Shown here: positions 1-8,014 of the stretch, piece by piece
Position numbering within the stretch: the stretch's first letter is position 1
Layout: the number at the start of each line of letters is the position of its first letter
Source: an uncultured Caulobacterales bacterium
GTDB lineage: Bacteria; Pseudomonadota; Alphaproteobacteria; Caulobacterales; Caulobacteraceae
Length of the DNA: 64,000 bases
Direction of reading: 5' to 3'
Assembly: GCA_903862425.1 (NCBI GenBank)
Contig: CAIOYC010000030.1
Location: forward strand, 84,367 to 148,366
Translations under genes and position numbers: made by a program
The notes under the pieces: model-generated
The model's input: the letters and a program-made list of their open reading frames with translations, nothing else
What the model was told of the DNA's origin: nothing
Database searches by the model: none

Positions 1-158
1 CTCAGGCTTGGCCATGGCTACAAAATGGGTTGATTCGGCAGGCTCCGGGTATGGTCGCGCAACGGTCACAGGGCAAGCGTGATGGCCGTGACGTAATGGG
101 CTGCGGGTCGGATAGGGTCGAAGATGCGATGGGTTTGGTTCACCCTGTTCTGATCGCC

Positions 159-782
159 TCAGCGCTTGGGCGCGAGTTCGGCGAACAAGGGATAGAGCGA
201 GGCGACCAGCAGCAACGCCATGGCGATATTGAAGGTCCGCAGCACCGCCGGGCGATCCAGGAAGCGGCGCAGGCCGACCCCGAACGCCGTCCAGGTGAAC
301 ACCGTGGCGATATTGGTCACGAGGAAGATCAGCAGGGCCACCGCGAGGTTGGGCAGGAAGCCCTTGGCCGGCACGTAGGTGGAGACCGTGCCGAGCGCCA
401 TGGCCCAGCCTTTGGGATTGATGAACTGGAAGCTGACGGCCTGCCCGAAGGTCAGGGGCTTGGCGCCCGCCGCTTTGGCGCCGACGCCCCTGGCCGTGCC
501 GATCCTGAAAGCGAGATAGAGCAGGTAGGCCGCCCCGCCCCATTTCAGGATGGCGTGCAGGATAGGGGAGGCGGTGAACACACCCGCAAGGCCCAGGCCA
601 CACAGAGCGATCAGGCCGATGAAGCCCACAGTGACGCCCCACATGTGCGGCAGGCTGGCGCGCAGGCCGAAATTCGCCCCGGAGGCCAGCAGCATGGTGT
701 TGTTCGGCCCCGGCGTAATCGAGGAGGCGAAGGCGAACACAGCCAGCGCGCTTAGAAGGTCGGGCGTATAGGTGGGCGACAT
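159..782 (-). CDS. LysE/RhtB family amino-acid exporter
   Basis: A 207-residue inner-membrane protein of the usual LysE/RhtB length with about six hydrophobic segments. The family signature SSITPGPNN lies at about residues 20-28, in the first membrane segment. These proteins export amino acids or related small metabolites driven by the proton gradient; the substrate cannot be read from the sequence. The ATG at 782 is the first start and gives a complete N-terminal helix. The gene stands alone: the next gene upstream in the window is not visible and the amidohydrolase pair on the same strand ends 226 bases away. The family call is safe and the substrate is unknown. Confidence 0.9.
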   Translation of the reverse strand: MSPTYTPDLLSALAVFAFASSITPGPNNTMLLASGANFGLRASLPHMWGVTVGFIGLIALCGLGLAGVFTASPILHAILKWGGAAYLLYLAFRIGTARGVGAKAAGAKPLTFGQAVSFQFINPKGWAMALGTVSTYVPAKGFLPNLAVALLIFLVTNIATVFTWTAFGVGLRRFLDRPAVLRTFNIAMALLLVASLYPLFAELAPKR

Positions 783-1007
783 GTCCGTGGGCCTTGCCGA
801 AGAGAATGGGCGGCGGACGGGCGATGCGATCCCCTCCGCGGCGGGAGGGGGAGGAGGATCGGCCTAGCGGCGGATCATGCTCTTAACACCCTCGCACGCC
901 CGCATGGCCCAGGCGTGGGCCTGGGCTGCGCGGGCGATTACGATGGCGTTGCGGTTCAGCATCGGAATGCGCCTAGCACGCCTGCCAAGGCCAAGCTAGG
1001 GGTCCGA

Positions 1008-2360
1008 CTAGTTGTACTGGCGCGGATAGGGACCGGCGGGTTTGGCGTAGCGGTCGCGAAGCTTCAGAATCCGCGCATCCTGAGGCTGCTGCTTGCCGCC
1101 GATGAAAACCGCGACGGGATAGGTCTGGGTCTCCAGCGGGTCGCCTGACCAGAGGACGAGATCCGCCTCCTTGCCTACCTCGATGGAGCCGGCCTTGTCG
1201 GCGAAGCCCCAGATCTTAGCCGGGTTCAGCGTGATCGAGGCGATGGCGGCCGGATAACTCATGCCGTTGGCCACGGCGGTGCCGGCGTTGAAACGCGCCT
1301 GGCGAACATTGTTGAAGCCGCGCGACCCTTCGATAGCCACCAGCACGCCAGCCGCCTGCAGCCGGGCGGCGTTGTCGAGGCGCGAGCCCAGGGCTTCGAA
1401 GCTCTCAGGCAGGTCGGCTTCGCTGTCGATCAGCACCGGTACACCGGCGGCGGCGAGATCGGGCGCCACCATCCAGCCCTCCTCGGCGCCTTCCAGGATC
1501 AGCTTCAGGCGCTCCTCCCTGGCCAGGCGCAGGATCAGGCGGATGTCGGAGGCGCGGTGAACACGGACGAGGAGCGGCGTGCGCCCCTCCACCACCGGGA
1601 TCAGGGCTTCCAGATCGTCGCGGGTGAGGGCGGAGGGGATTTCCGCGCCCCGGTCGAACACCGAACGATTACGCTGGAACCGGCGCACGTCCTCAAGGGC
1701 GCTCTTGAGCAGCACGATGGCCGAACCGCGCGAGCCCGCCACGCGGGCCCCGGCCTCGCCGAGATCCACCACCATGGCGGCGTTGGATTTGAATACCGGG
1801 TCGGTGTCGCCCGAAGCCGTACGGATCATCGCCGCCTGGCCCTCGAACAGGCTGGCGCCCGAGCTCTTGGCTTCCTTGCCGGCGGTGAGGGTGGAGGTGT
1901 CCTGCACCGTCTCGTCCTCGTCCCCCCCGCCGCCGCGCGCGGGCACCGGGGTAATCACCGCGCGGGTGACGCCGTGCTCGCGGGAGAGGGGGATCAGGGT
2001 CGATTCCGGGTTAACCCCGTATGAGATGTCGAACGCCGCGCCGATCTCCGAGCCCGAGCCCACATCGACGGTGGAGCGTACCCCCTCCACCTCTTCGACG
2101 CCGAGGCTGGAGGAGGCGGCAATGACGCCTGGCGACAGCACTTGCCCGCGCGCGTCGATCACCCGCGCCCCGGCAGGGGCGGCGAGGCCCGCGCCAACGG
2201 CGACGATCTTGCCGTCCCTGATCACCACGGTGCCGTTGGCGATCTCCCCCGCCGGTCCGGCGGTTTCGATCTTCGCGTTGGTGAAGGCGAGGGTCTCGGC
2301 CGAAGCCGCAAGGGGCGCTGCGCTCAGCAGGAGCGCCGTCAGAAGGATGCCGCGGCTCAT
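1008..2360 (-). CDS. Secreted amidohydrolase-fold protein lacking the metal-binding HxH
   Basis: A 450-residue protein with a signal peptide (MSRGILLTALLLSAAPLAASA), so it acts in the periplasm. The start at 2360 overlaps the stop of the upstream amidohydrolase as ATGA, so the two are translationally coupled; the longer frame upstream has no signal peptide. The fold is recognisable from the N-terminal composite-domain strand ending in LSPGVIA and the C-terminal ITLNPAKIWGFADKAGSIEVGKEADLVLW stretch (split here by position, about residues 385-425). At the place where active members have D-x-H-x-H after PG-x-I, this protein reads AASSSLG, and no compensating histidines are obvious later in the barrel. 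I infer a catalytically impaired partner or scaffold for the neighbouring active enzyme. The substrate is unknown. Confidence 0.85.
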   Translation of the reverse strand: MSRGILLTALLLSAAPLAASAETLAFTNAKIETAGPAGEIANGTVVIRDGKIVAVGAGLAAPAGARVIDARGQVLSPGVIAASSSLGVEEVEGVRSTVDVGSGSEIGAAFDISYGVNPESTLIPLSREHGVTRAVITPVPARGGGGDEDETVQDTSTLTAGKEAKSSGASLFEGQAAMIRTASGDTDPVFKSNAAMVVDLGEAGARVAGSRGSAIVLLKSALEDVRRFQRNRSVFDRGAEIPSALTRDDLEALIPVVEGRTPLLVRVHRASDIRLILRLAREERLKLILEGAEEGWMVAPDLAAAGVPVLIDSEADLPESFEALGSRLDNAARLQAAGVLVAIEGSRGFNNVRQARFNAGTAVANGMSYPAAIASITLNPAKIWGFADKAGSIEVGKEADLVLWSGDPLETQTYPVAVFIGGKQQPQDARILKLRDRYAKPAGPYPRQYN

Positions 2361-3841
2361 TGGAAGGCTCCTTCGCCGGGCTGGCCGAGCTCGAAATCGG
2401 ATTTGGGCTGGAAGCGCGGGTCCTTGCGATCGAACACCAGGGCGCCGTCGAGGAAGACCTTGTCGGCCTTGGCGTAGATGGAGAAGGGATTGGCGCTCCA
2501 CAGCACCACGTCGGCCATCTTGCCGACCTCCAGCGAGCCGGTCTTGTCGGCCACGCCCGCCGCCTTGGCGGGGTTGAGGGTGATCCAGGCGATCGCCTCC
2601 CCCGGGGTGATGTTCAAACCAATCCGGTTGCCTGCGCCCATGGCGATGCCCGCCTCCTGGTTCAGGTGCTGGGTGATCACCGGATCGTCTGAGTGAATGA
2701 TGACGCAGGCGCCGGCCCGGTGCGACAGGGCGGCGTTGGCCTGGATGCCGTCCAGGCTCTCCATCTTGAAGCCGGCCCAGTCGGCCCAGGTGTGCATGCA
2801 GATGCCTTCCTTGGCCAGGAGCGGCGCGATCTTGTAGCCCTCCGAAGTGTGGTGGAAGGCGGCGATGTGGAAGCCGAACTCGTGGGAGATATCGATCATT
2901 GTCGCCATCTCATAGGCCCGGTAGCAGTGGTTCTGGATCCGGATCTCGCCGTTCAGCACGCCCATCAGGGTGTCGAGCTGCAGGTCGCGCTTGGGCGCAT
3001 CGGCCTTTTCGCCGCGACCGACCTTGGCGCGATAGTCGTCCCAGCGGCGTTTGTAGTCCGCCGCGTCGATCCAGGCTTTGCGATAGCCGGCGACGTTGCC
3101 CATCTCGGTGGAAGGCGCGCGGCCCTTGGAGCCGTACACCCGCTTGGGGTTCTCGCCGCAAGCCATCTTCAGTCCATAGGGCGCGCCGGGGAATTTCATC
3201 GCCTGGGCGGTGATGGCGGGGATGTTCTTCAGGAAGACCGAGCGACCGCCGAACAGGTTGCCGGAGCCGGGGAGGATCTGCAGGCCGGTGACGCCGCCGG
3301 CGCGGGCGCGGTCGAAGCCTGGATCAGACGGCCATACGGAGTGCTCGGCCCACACATTGGCCGTGTTGGGGTCGGTCAGCTCATTGCCGTCCGACAAGGC
3401 GGGCACGCTCGGCGAGGGATAGACGCCGAGGTGGGAGTGACCGTCGATGACGCCAGGTGTCACCCACCGGCCCTTGCCGTCCACCACGTCCGCGCCCTCG
3501 GGCACCGGCGTCCCGGCCGGGCCGACGGCGGCGATCAACCCGCCAGACATGATCACCACGCCGTTGTCGATCTCCTGACCGGTGGCGGTCAGCACATTGG
3601 CGCCGACGATCGCTGTCGGCCGCGAGGGCAGGGGTTTGTAGGTCGACGGGAAAGGATCGCGATCGGCCGCCGGGTCCAGCCCCATGGGCAGGGGCTTTGC
3701 CTCCTGCTTCGACGGGGCGGCGGTGTTCGCCGCGTGCGGCGCGCCTACAGTCGTGGATGTCCCGCCATCCAGCCCGGCGCATCCGGTGGTCGAGAACAAT
3801 AGCCCAGCCGCCAGTGCGACCCCAGCCCAAGACGCCCGCAT
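2357..3841 (-). CDS. Amidohydrolase family lipoprotein (imidazolonepropionase-like)
   Basis: A 494-residue metal-dependent hydrolase. The N-terminus has a lipoprotein-like signal with cysteine 21 in the sequence FSTTGCAG, followed by a low-complexity linker, so it is probably membrane-anchored in the periplasm. The metal-binding motif is intact: VTPGVIDGHSHLG supplies HxH. Further His and Asp residues in HAAFHHTSEG- and HSDDP-type segments fit a binuclear amidohydrolase centre, and the C-terminus has the usual LNPAKAAGVADKTGSLEVGK. The ATG at 3841 is preceded by a GGGAGCGGGGG purine run; the frame extends further upstream but without a signal peptide. It is coupled by ATGA overlap to a degenerate paralogue downstream. 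Dipeptidase- or imidazolonepropionase-like activity is possible; the substrate is not determined. Confidence 0.88.
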   Translation of the reverse strand: MRASWAGVALAAGLLFSTTGCAGLDGGTSTTVGAPHAANTAAPSKQEAKPLPMGLDPAADRDPFPSTYKPLPSRPTAIVGANVLTATGQEIDNGVVIMSGGLIAAVGPAGTPVPEGADVVDGKGRWVTPGVIDGHSHLGVYPSPSVPALSDGNELTDPNTANVWAEHSVWPSDPGFDRARAGGVTGLQILPGSGNLFGGRSVFLKNIPAITAQAMKFPGAPYGLKMACGENPKRVYGSKGRAPSTEMGNVAGYRKAWIDAADYKRRWDDYRAKVGRGEKADAPKRDLQLDTLMGVLNGEIRIQNHCYRAYEMATMIDISHEFGFHIAAFHHTSEGYKIAPLLAKEGICMHTWADWAGFKMESLDGIQANAALSHRAGACVIIHSDDPVITQHLNQEAGIAMGAGNRIGLNITPGEAIAWITLNPAKAAGVADKTGSLEVGKMADVVLWSANPFSIYAKADKVFLDGALVFDRKDPRFQPKSDFELGQPGEGAFQ

Positions 3842-3905
3842 CCCCCGCTCCCGTAACGCTTCGTCGTCAGGGTTAGGACGAAACCGGACGGGTTTCCAGA
3901 GCCTC

Positions 3906-4622
3906 TCAGTCGTCAAGCTCGGGATAGTGGCGGAAGATGCCTTCCTCGTTGAAGGGGATGCGGCGCGGGCTCGAAAGATAGGCGGCGATGCGGGGCAGGG
4001 CGGCGACGCGGTCGTGCAGGGCGACCAGCCTGGGCGTTTTCGCCAGCGCCCGTCCTGCGGCCTTGGGGAAGGCGTAGCGCAGGCCCTCCACGACCTGGAA
4101 GGCGGAGGTGTCGGCATAGGTCATGGTCTCGCCCACAAGCCAATCCGAGCCGATATTGTGAGTCAGGATCTGCTCCAGCCAGCCGAGGAAGCGCGGAAGG
4201 CGCTCCTCCCGAAACCCCGCCGCGTAGCGTTTAGCTTCCGCTTTCTGGTCTTCGTAATAAAGGCCGCCGCCCAAGGGGTGGTGGGTGTCGTGAACCTCCT
4301 TCACCAGATCGGCGATGGTCAGCTGGATCTGATGGCCCCACAGCCGGTCCGCCTCGCCTTTGGGCGCAAGGTCGTGCTTGGCGCCGAGATGCAGCAAGAT
4401 CGTCGCCGTCTGGCCGATCAGCTGGTCGCCGTCCTCCAGATAGGGCGGGGCGAAGGGAGGGCGCGGGCGATCCTTGCGCATCCAGTCCCTGACCAGTTCG
4501 TCCTCGCCGTCGTCACCCTCCCTCGCCACGTCCTCATAAGCCGCACCCGCCGCCTCCAGCGCGAGACGCACGAACTCGCCTCGGCCCTGAATGCCGGGCC
4601 AGTAGTACAGGCGGTAGGTCAT
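3906..4622 (-). CDS. Glutathione S-transferase family protein
   Basis: A 238-residue cytosolic protein with an N-terminal thioredoxin-like domain and a C-terminal helical domain. The start TYRLYYWPGIQGRGEFVRLA resembles the sigma-class pattern, with a tyrosine near the N-terminus that could activate glutathione, and the GQTATILLHLG segment corresponds to the glutathione-contacting SNAIL region. I chose the ATG at 4622 because GGAG lies seven bases upstream and because the residues before it do not belong to the fold. It ends 64 bases before the amidohydrolase lipoprotein on the same strand, so the genes may share a transcript. The family is clear; the substrate and class are inferred. Confidence 0.88.
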   Translation of the reverse strand: MTYRLYYWPGIQGRGEFVRLALEAAGAAYEDVAREGDDGEDELVRDWMRKDRPRPPFAPPYLEDGDQLIGQTATILLHLGAKHDLAPKGEADRLWGHQIQLTIADLVKEVHDTHHPLGGGLYYEDQKAEAKRYAAGFREERLPRFLGWLEQILTHNIGSDWLVGETMTYADTSAFQVVEGLRYAFPKAAGRALAKTPRLVALHDRVAALPRIAAYLSSPRRIPFNEEGIFRHYPELDD

Positions 4623-4713
4623 GGAAGGCTCCGGTTGCGTTGCAGCGAGGTTTGTTGTAAACGCGCCGCCTTCCCGAGAGGTCCGCCTTTCGGGTCCTGT
4701 CCTAGAGCTGCGA

Positions 4714-4758
4714 GGTCCGATGGCCATTCGGACCGTAAATACGGAGGAGCCCCTCCGT
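4714..4758. repeat. Two adjacent short palindromes in the GST-rplJ gap
   Basis: GGTCCGA (4714-4720) pairs with TCGGACC (4728-4734) around TGGCCAT, and ACGGAGG (4741-4747) pairs with CCTCCGT (4752-4758) around AGCC. They lie between the divergent GST gene and the rplJ leader. They could be operators or hairpins; no poly-T tail follows. The rest of the 412-base gap is covered by the hairpins at 4843-5014, and I see no gene in it. Confidence 0.45.
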
Positions 4759-4842
4759 GTCGTAGGGAGATGGGGATGAAAGGTTTCACGCTCCAGCCGC
4801 CAGCGGCCGGGCGCGGCCTGCGATCCTTATGGACAGTTTGAG

Positions 4843-4882
4843 CGATACGAAGCCGCCGGGGCGACCTGACGGCTGCGTATCG
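4843..4882 (+). promoter_or_regulatory. Hairpin 1 in the rplJ upstream region
   Basis: CGATACG plus AGCCG (4843-4855) is complementary to CGGCT plus CGTATCG (4870-4882) with a single A/G mismatch, giving a 12-pair stem. It is the first of three consecutive strong hairpins before rplJ. Whether it is in the transcript depends on the rplJ promoter, which I cannot place with confidence. Confidence 0.5.
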
Positions 4883-4910
4883 TTTCGGCGTTCGCAATCC
4901 CGCGTTCGCC

Positions 4911-4961
4911 AGGGGCATGATCGCTGTCGATGGGTCCATCGCCAGCGTGAATCATGCCCCT
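4911..4961 (+). promoter_or_regulatory. Long near-perfect hairpin upstream of rplJ
   Basis: AGGGGCATGAT (4911-4921) pairs with ATCATGCCCCT (4951-4961), CGCTG (4922-4926) with CAGCG (4943-4947), and CGATGG (4928-4933) with CCATCG (4936-4941). That is 22 pairs interrupted only by T/C and a TGA bulge. No U-tract follows, so it does not look like an ordinary intrinsic terminator. It may be part of the autoregulatory leader of the L10 operon or a processing site. Confidence 0.6.
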
Positions 4962-4972
4962 AGATAAAGTCG

Positions 4973-5014
4973 GAGCCTGATCCACGGTCGCCGTACCGTG
5001 AACCGATCAGGCTC
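4973..5014 (+). promoter_or_regulatory. Probable ribosomal L10 leader stem
   Basis: GAGCCTGATC (4973-4982) pairs perfectly with GATCAGGCTC (5005-5014), and an inner CACGGT (4983-4988) pairs with ACCGTG (4995-5000). An asymmetric AACC bulge (5001-5004) sits on the 3' side between the two stems. In many bacteria the L10-(L12)4 complex binds such a bulged leader stem upstream of rplJ and represses translation. The position, 20 bases before the rplJ start, and the bulge fit that role. The assignment to the L10 leader family is by position and shape, not by a covariance search. Confidence 0.6.
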
Positions 5015-5034
5015 CCGCCGTAACGGAGTCCGCT

Positions 5035-5550
5035 ATGGACCGCGCTGATAAGGCCCAGTCGATCGAAACGCTCAAGGGCGTTTTCGCTGACGCCGGGGCC
5101 GTCGTGGTGACCCATTATATGGGCCTCACCGTTGCGGAAATGACTGACCTCAGGGGCCGCCTCCGCAAGGAAGGCGCCTCGCTGAAGGTGGTGAAGAACA
5201 CTCTGGTCCAGAAGGCCCTGAACGGCTCGGTCGGCGAAGCGGGCGAAGCCCTCTTCAAAGGCCCGGTCGCCATCGCTTATGGCCCGGATGTTTCCGCCGC
5301 CGCCAAGGTCTCGACCCAGTACGCCAAGGAGAACGACAAGTTCACCCTCGTCGGCGCGCTGATGGGCGATACCGTGCTCGACGCTGCCGGCGTGGGGGCC
5401 CTGGCCACCCTGCCGACGCTCGACGAAGTCCGCAGCCAGCTGATCGGCCTCCTCAACGCGCCCGCGACCAAGATCGCGGCCGTGGTGCAGGCGCCGGCAG
5501 GCCAGCTCGCCCGGGTGTTCAACGCCTATGCGACCAAGGATGCGGCGTAA
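5035..5550 (+). CDS. rplJ: 50S ribosomal protein L10
   Basis: A 171-residue protein of typical L10 length. The start MDRADKAQSIETL and the LKVVKNTLVQKAL segment (about residues 45-57), which contacts 23S rRNA, are characteristic, and the C-terminal helix APAGQLARVFNAYA is the docking helix for L7/L12 dimers. It forms the base of the ribosomal stalk that recruits translation factors. CGGAG precedes the ATG by seven bases. rplL follows after 72 bases. Unusually, rplK-rplA are not upstream (a GST gene is) and rpoB is 54 kb away instead of following rplL. Autogenous control through the 4973-5014 stem is likely. Confidence 0.97.
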   Translation: MDRADKAQSIETLKGVFADAGAVVVTHYMGLTVAEMTDLRGRLRKEGASLKVVKNTLVQKALNGSVGEAGEALFKGPVAIAYGPDVSAAAKVSTQYAKENDKFTLVGALMGDTVLDAAGVGALATLPTLDEVRSQLIGLLNAPATKIAAVVQAPAGQLARVFNAYATKDAA

Positions 5551-5622
5551 GCCACTGAGCGCACCAGTCATTTCCCCGACCAAGACCTTCATCCTCATCT
5601 CAATCTATAGGAAATCATTCCA

Positions 5623-6006
5623 ATGACCGACCTGACCAAGATCGTCGAAGACCTGTCCAAGCTGACCGTTTTGGAAGCCGCTGAGCTCTCCAAGATGCTT
5701 GAAGAGAAGTGGGGCGTCTCCGCCGCCGCGCCCGTCGCCATGGCCGCCGTCGGTGGCGGCGCCGCTGCTCCGGCCGCCGCTGTCGAAGAGCAGACCGAGT
5801 TCACCGTTGTTCTGACCGCCGGTGGCGACAAGAAGATCAACGTGATCAAGGAAGTGCGCGGCCTGCGTTCGGACCTCGGCCTGAAGGAAGCCAAGGACCT
5901 GGTCGAAGGCGCGCCGCAGAACGTTCTCGAAAACGTCTCCAAGCAGGTCGCCGAAGACGCCAAGAAGAAGCTGGAAGAAGCCGGCGCCTCGATCACCATC
6001 AAGTAA
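5623..6006 (+). CDS. rplL: 50S ribosomal protein L7/L12
   Basis: A 127-residue stalk protein. Residues 1-35 form the dimerisation and L10-binding domain (ending [11 protein letters not shown]), residues 36-55 are the flexible Ala-rich hinge, and the C-terminal domain contains the factor-binding helix [19 protein letters not shown]. Dimers bind L10 and stimulate the GTPases EF-Tu, EF-G and IF2. It is co-transcribed with rplJ and followed by a strong intrinsic terminator at 6037, so transcription of this unit ends here and is not linked to rpoBC. Confidence 0.98.
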   Translation: MTDLTKIVEDLSKLTVLEAAELSKMLEEKWGVSAAAPVAMAAVGGGAAAPAAAVEEQTEFTVVLTAGGDKKINVIKEVRGLRSDLGLKEAKDLVEGAPQNVLENVSKQVAEDAKKKLEEAGASITIK

Positions 6007-6036
6007 GACCTACGGCGTCGCTTGCGACGTCAGGCC

Positions 6037-6071
6037 GGGCCCCGGGAGCGATCCCGGGGCCCGTTTTTTTT
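6037..6071 (+). terminator. Intrinsic terminator after rplJL
   Basis: An 11-bp perfect stem, GGGCCCCGGGA (6037-6047) with TCCCGGGGCCC (6052-6062), closes a GCGA tetraloop and is followed by eight T residues (6064-6071). It ends the rplJ-rplL unit 31 bases after the rplL stop and separates it from the convergent DUF2269 gene. Confidence 0.95.
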
Positions 6072-6092
6072 GTGCTCCTCGACCCTCGCCGC

Positions 6093-6563
6093 TCAGAAGG
6101 CGGGCTTGGCGACCATGAACCAGAGAATGCCGAGCACGGCGGCGAAGGCCGGGAAGCCGAAGGCGAACCAGGTCCTCCATAGTCGGTAATAGGCCGGCGG
6201 CAGGACCGCTCCCTCGGCGACCGCCGCGCGGGCCAAGTCTCGCATCTTCAACTGCATCCATACAACCGGCAGCCAGAAAGCCCCAGTGACAATGTAGAGG
6301 ATCAGGCTGAGCCCGATCCAGCCGCGCATGATGGGATATCCCTCCATCAGGGCCAAGGTCGCGCCGGTGATGGGCTGAGCCACGACGGCGGTGGCGGTGA
6401 AAACCGTGTCGGCGACGACCACGATCCCCGCCGTATGGGCGATCAGCTTCGCGTCGCCCGTGCGGTGGGCCATCAGCATGAAGAAGGCGATCCCCGCACC
6501 CGTGCCGAACAGCACCGTGGCCCCGATCACGTGGGCCAGCTTGACCAGCAGGAACAGGGTCAT
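6093..6563 (-). CDS. DUF2269 integral membrane protein
   Basis: A 156-residue, very hydrophobic protein with four predicted membrane segments (about residues 1-25, 45-70, 80-105, 130-152). The pattern LLVKLAHVIGATVLFGTGAG at the start matches the DUF2269 family, whose function is not known. The ATG at 6563 overlaps the stop of the upstream SDR gene as ATGA, so the two are translationally coupled; this decides the start over the longer frame. The pairing with an SDR-DoxX fusion protein suggests a shared membrane redox role, but that is an inference. Confidence 0.85.
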   Translation of the reverse strand: MTLFLLVKLAHVIGATVLFGTGAGIAFFMLMAHRTGDAKLIAHTAGIVVVADTVFTATAVVAQPITGATLALMEGYPIMRGWIGLSLILYIVTGAFWLPVVWMQLKMRDLARAAVAEGAVLPPAYYRLWRTWFAFGFPAFAAVLGILWFMVAKPAF

Positions 6564-7849
6564 CTTTCCTCCATCACCGCCAGAAGCATTAGGGCCAGGA
6601 TGATCGAGGGCAGGACCTTGATCATGGGCCCCAGCGGGTCGGCCCAAAGGTCGGGTCGCCAGATGCTCGCTCCAGCGAGATAGGCCGAGGATACCGCGAT
6701 CATGCCTCTGAGCGCGGCCCAGGCGGTGCGGCGATGGCAGACTAGGAGGGCCAGAAGGATGTCCGCCGTTGCGCCGCCGAGCACCGCGACTTTGGCGGGC
6801 GCAACGGGAAAGCCGGCAGTGGTCAGCACAAGCTCGGCCTGATCGAGGCGAAGCAAACCTCCGAGCCCGGACGTCAGCCAGAACAGGCAGAGTGTAGCCA
6901 GTCCCAAAGGTTTCAGGAAATAGAGCCGGGCGAACCAGCGCTCCTGCACACCGGATGGCGATGCTGAAAGGATTTGTGCGAGCGAGCGGATCCGCAAACC
7001 GGGCAGGACCGCCGCCTCGTTAGCCTCGCCGCGAACCCCGTGTCGGAGTTGGACGATGGCGGTGGAGCGCATGGGACTTCGCCAGCCAAGCCAGGCGAGA
7101 GCGTCGGCGCCTTTGGCGGACAGCGTCGCCAGCGCGGGCGGCAGGGTCAGGAGCGGCGCCGGCGTGAAGCCCATCCAGGCCCGCAGCCGCATCAGGATGT
7201 CGCGCAGTGGGTAGACTTCGACAGAGACGAGATCGATCGCCACACGGCGGGGCGCATCGGGCGCAAGGGCCAGTCGCACCGCGTCCGCCACGTCCTCGAC
7301 GCTGACGACCTGGATCAAGCTGTCGGGGTAAACGGCGGGAATCACGAGCGGCAAGCCGGCTAGCCCGCGTAACAGCGCGCTGCCGCCGAAGGCCGCCGGG
7401 GCCAGGACGAGACCGGGCCGCAGGATGGTCCAGGCTATGGTCTCGGCGGCGAGGGCGGCCTCGGCCTCGAGTTTGGTTCGGCCAAAGTCGCCTGGCGCAC
7501 CGGCCATACCTGCGGCTGAGATGTGAACCAGCCGCGAGACCCCCGCAGTAGGTGCCGCCCGCGCGAGGGTGATGAGGCCGCTGACGTGGAGAGACTGGAG
7601 ATCGTCGCGGGGATTGTCCTGCAACGCCCCGGCGCAATTAACGATTGCCTCGATCCCTTCCAACAGGGGAGCCCAGTCCTTCGCCTTGAAGCGCGCAAGG
7701 TCCGCGCGTCGCCATGCCGCCTGCGGATACCGGATGGTGGCGAGACGGATGTCACGGCCCGCGCCGATTACTTCGTGCCCCGCCGCAGCGAGGGCGGCGA
7801 CGACATAGCCGCCGATCAGTCCGTATCCACCGAGGACCAGAACGCGCAT
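6560..7849 (-). CDS. SDR-family NAD(P)-binding protein with C-terminal DoxX-like membrane domain
   Basis: A 429-residue two-part protein. Residues 1-290 form an atypical/extended SDR with the dinucleotide-binding motif GGYGLIGGYV at the N-terminus, resembling NDUFA9-like and nucleoside-sugar-epimerase relatives. Residues 310-429 hold four membrane segments of the DoxX-like type, which would anchor the enzyme on the inner membrane. The ATG at 7849 starts right at the Rossmann strand MRVLVLGGYG. It is coupled by ATGA overlap to the DUF2269 gene downstream. The substrate is unknown; a role with quinones or membrane redox balance is only suggested by the DoxX part. Confidence 0.85.
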   Translation of the reverse strand: MRVLVLGGYGLIGGYVVAALAAAGHEVIGAGRDIRLATIRYPQAAWRRADLARFKAKDWAPLLEGIEAIVNCAGALQDNPRDDLQSLHVSGLITLARAAPTAGVSRLVHISAAGMAGAPGDFGRTKLEAEAALAAETIAWTILRPGLVLAPAAFGGSALLRGLAGLPLVIPAVYPDSLIQVVSVEDVADAVRLALAPDAPRRVAIDLVSVEVYPLRDILMRLRAWMGFTPAPLLTLPPALATLSAKGADALAWLGWRSPMRSTAIVQLRHGVRGEANEAAVLPGLRIRSLAQILSASPSGVQERWFARLYFLKPLGLATLCLFWLTSGLGGLLRLDQAELVLTTAGFPVAPAKVAVLGGATADILLALLVCHRRTAWAALRGMIAVSSAYLAGASIWRPDLWADPLGPMIKVLPSIILALMLLAVMEER

Positions 7850-7943
7850 CCGGACCCCCCTGGATGACAGGATGGGCATGTTCGCTCGGCGAATCCACAT
7901 CGACGCGCGAGCGGACGAAGGAGGCCAGCCGTGACCCCGCCTA

Positions 7944-7963
7944 TGTAGGCTTGAACGCCTACA
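7944..7963. repeat. Palindrome upstream of the SDR gene
   Basis: TGTAGGC (7944-7950) is perfectly complementary to GCCTACA (7957-7963) with a six-base centre. It lies 95 bases upstream of the minus-strand SDR start and 50 bases before the folded region at 8015, so it could be an operator for either transcription unit. Confidence 0.4.
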
Positions 7964-8014
7964 GCATTGGCTTGCTCGCCGGCGGTGGCGACCCTAAAGT
8001 CCACAACGCAAAAA

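Noticed and set aside
1..15. Possible start of a minus-strand gene (ATG at 15 reading MAKPE off the window edge)
   Set aside because: Only five codons are visible and no ribosome site precedes the ATG, so it cannot be supported.
2693..3802. A 369-codon plus-strand frame
   Set aside because: It is antisense to the amidohydrolase lipoprotein gene and shows only composition-driven sequence.
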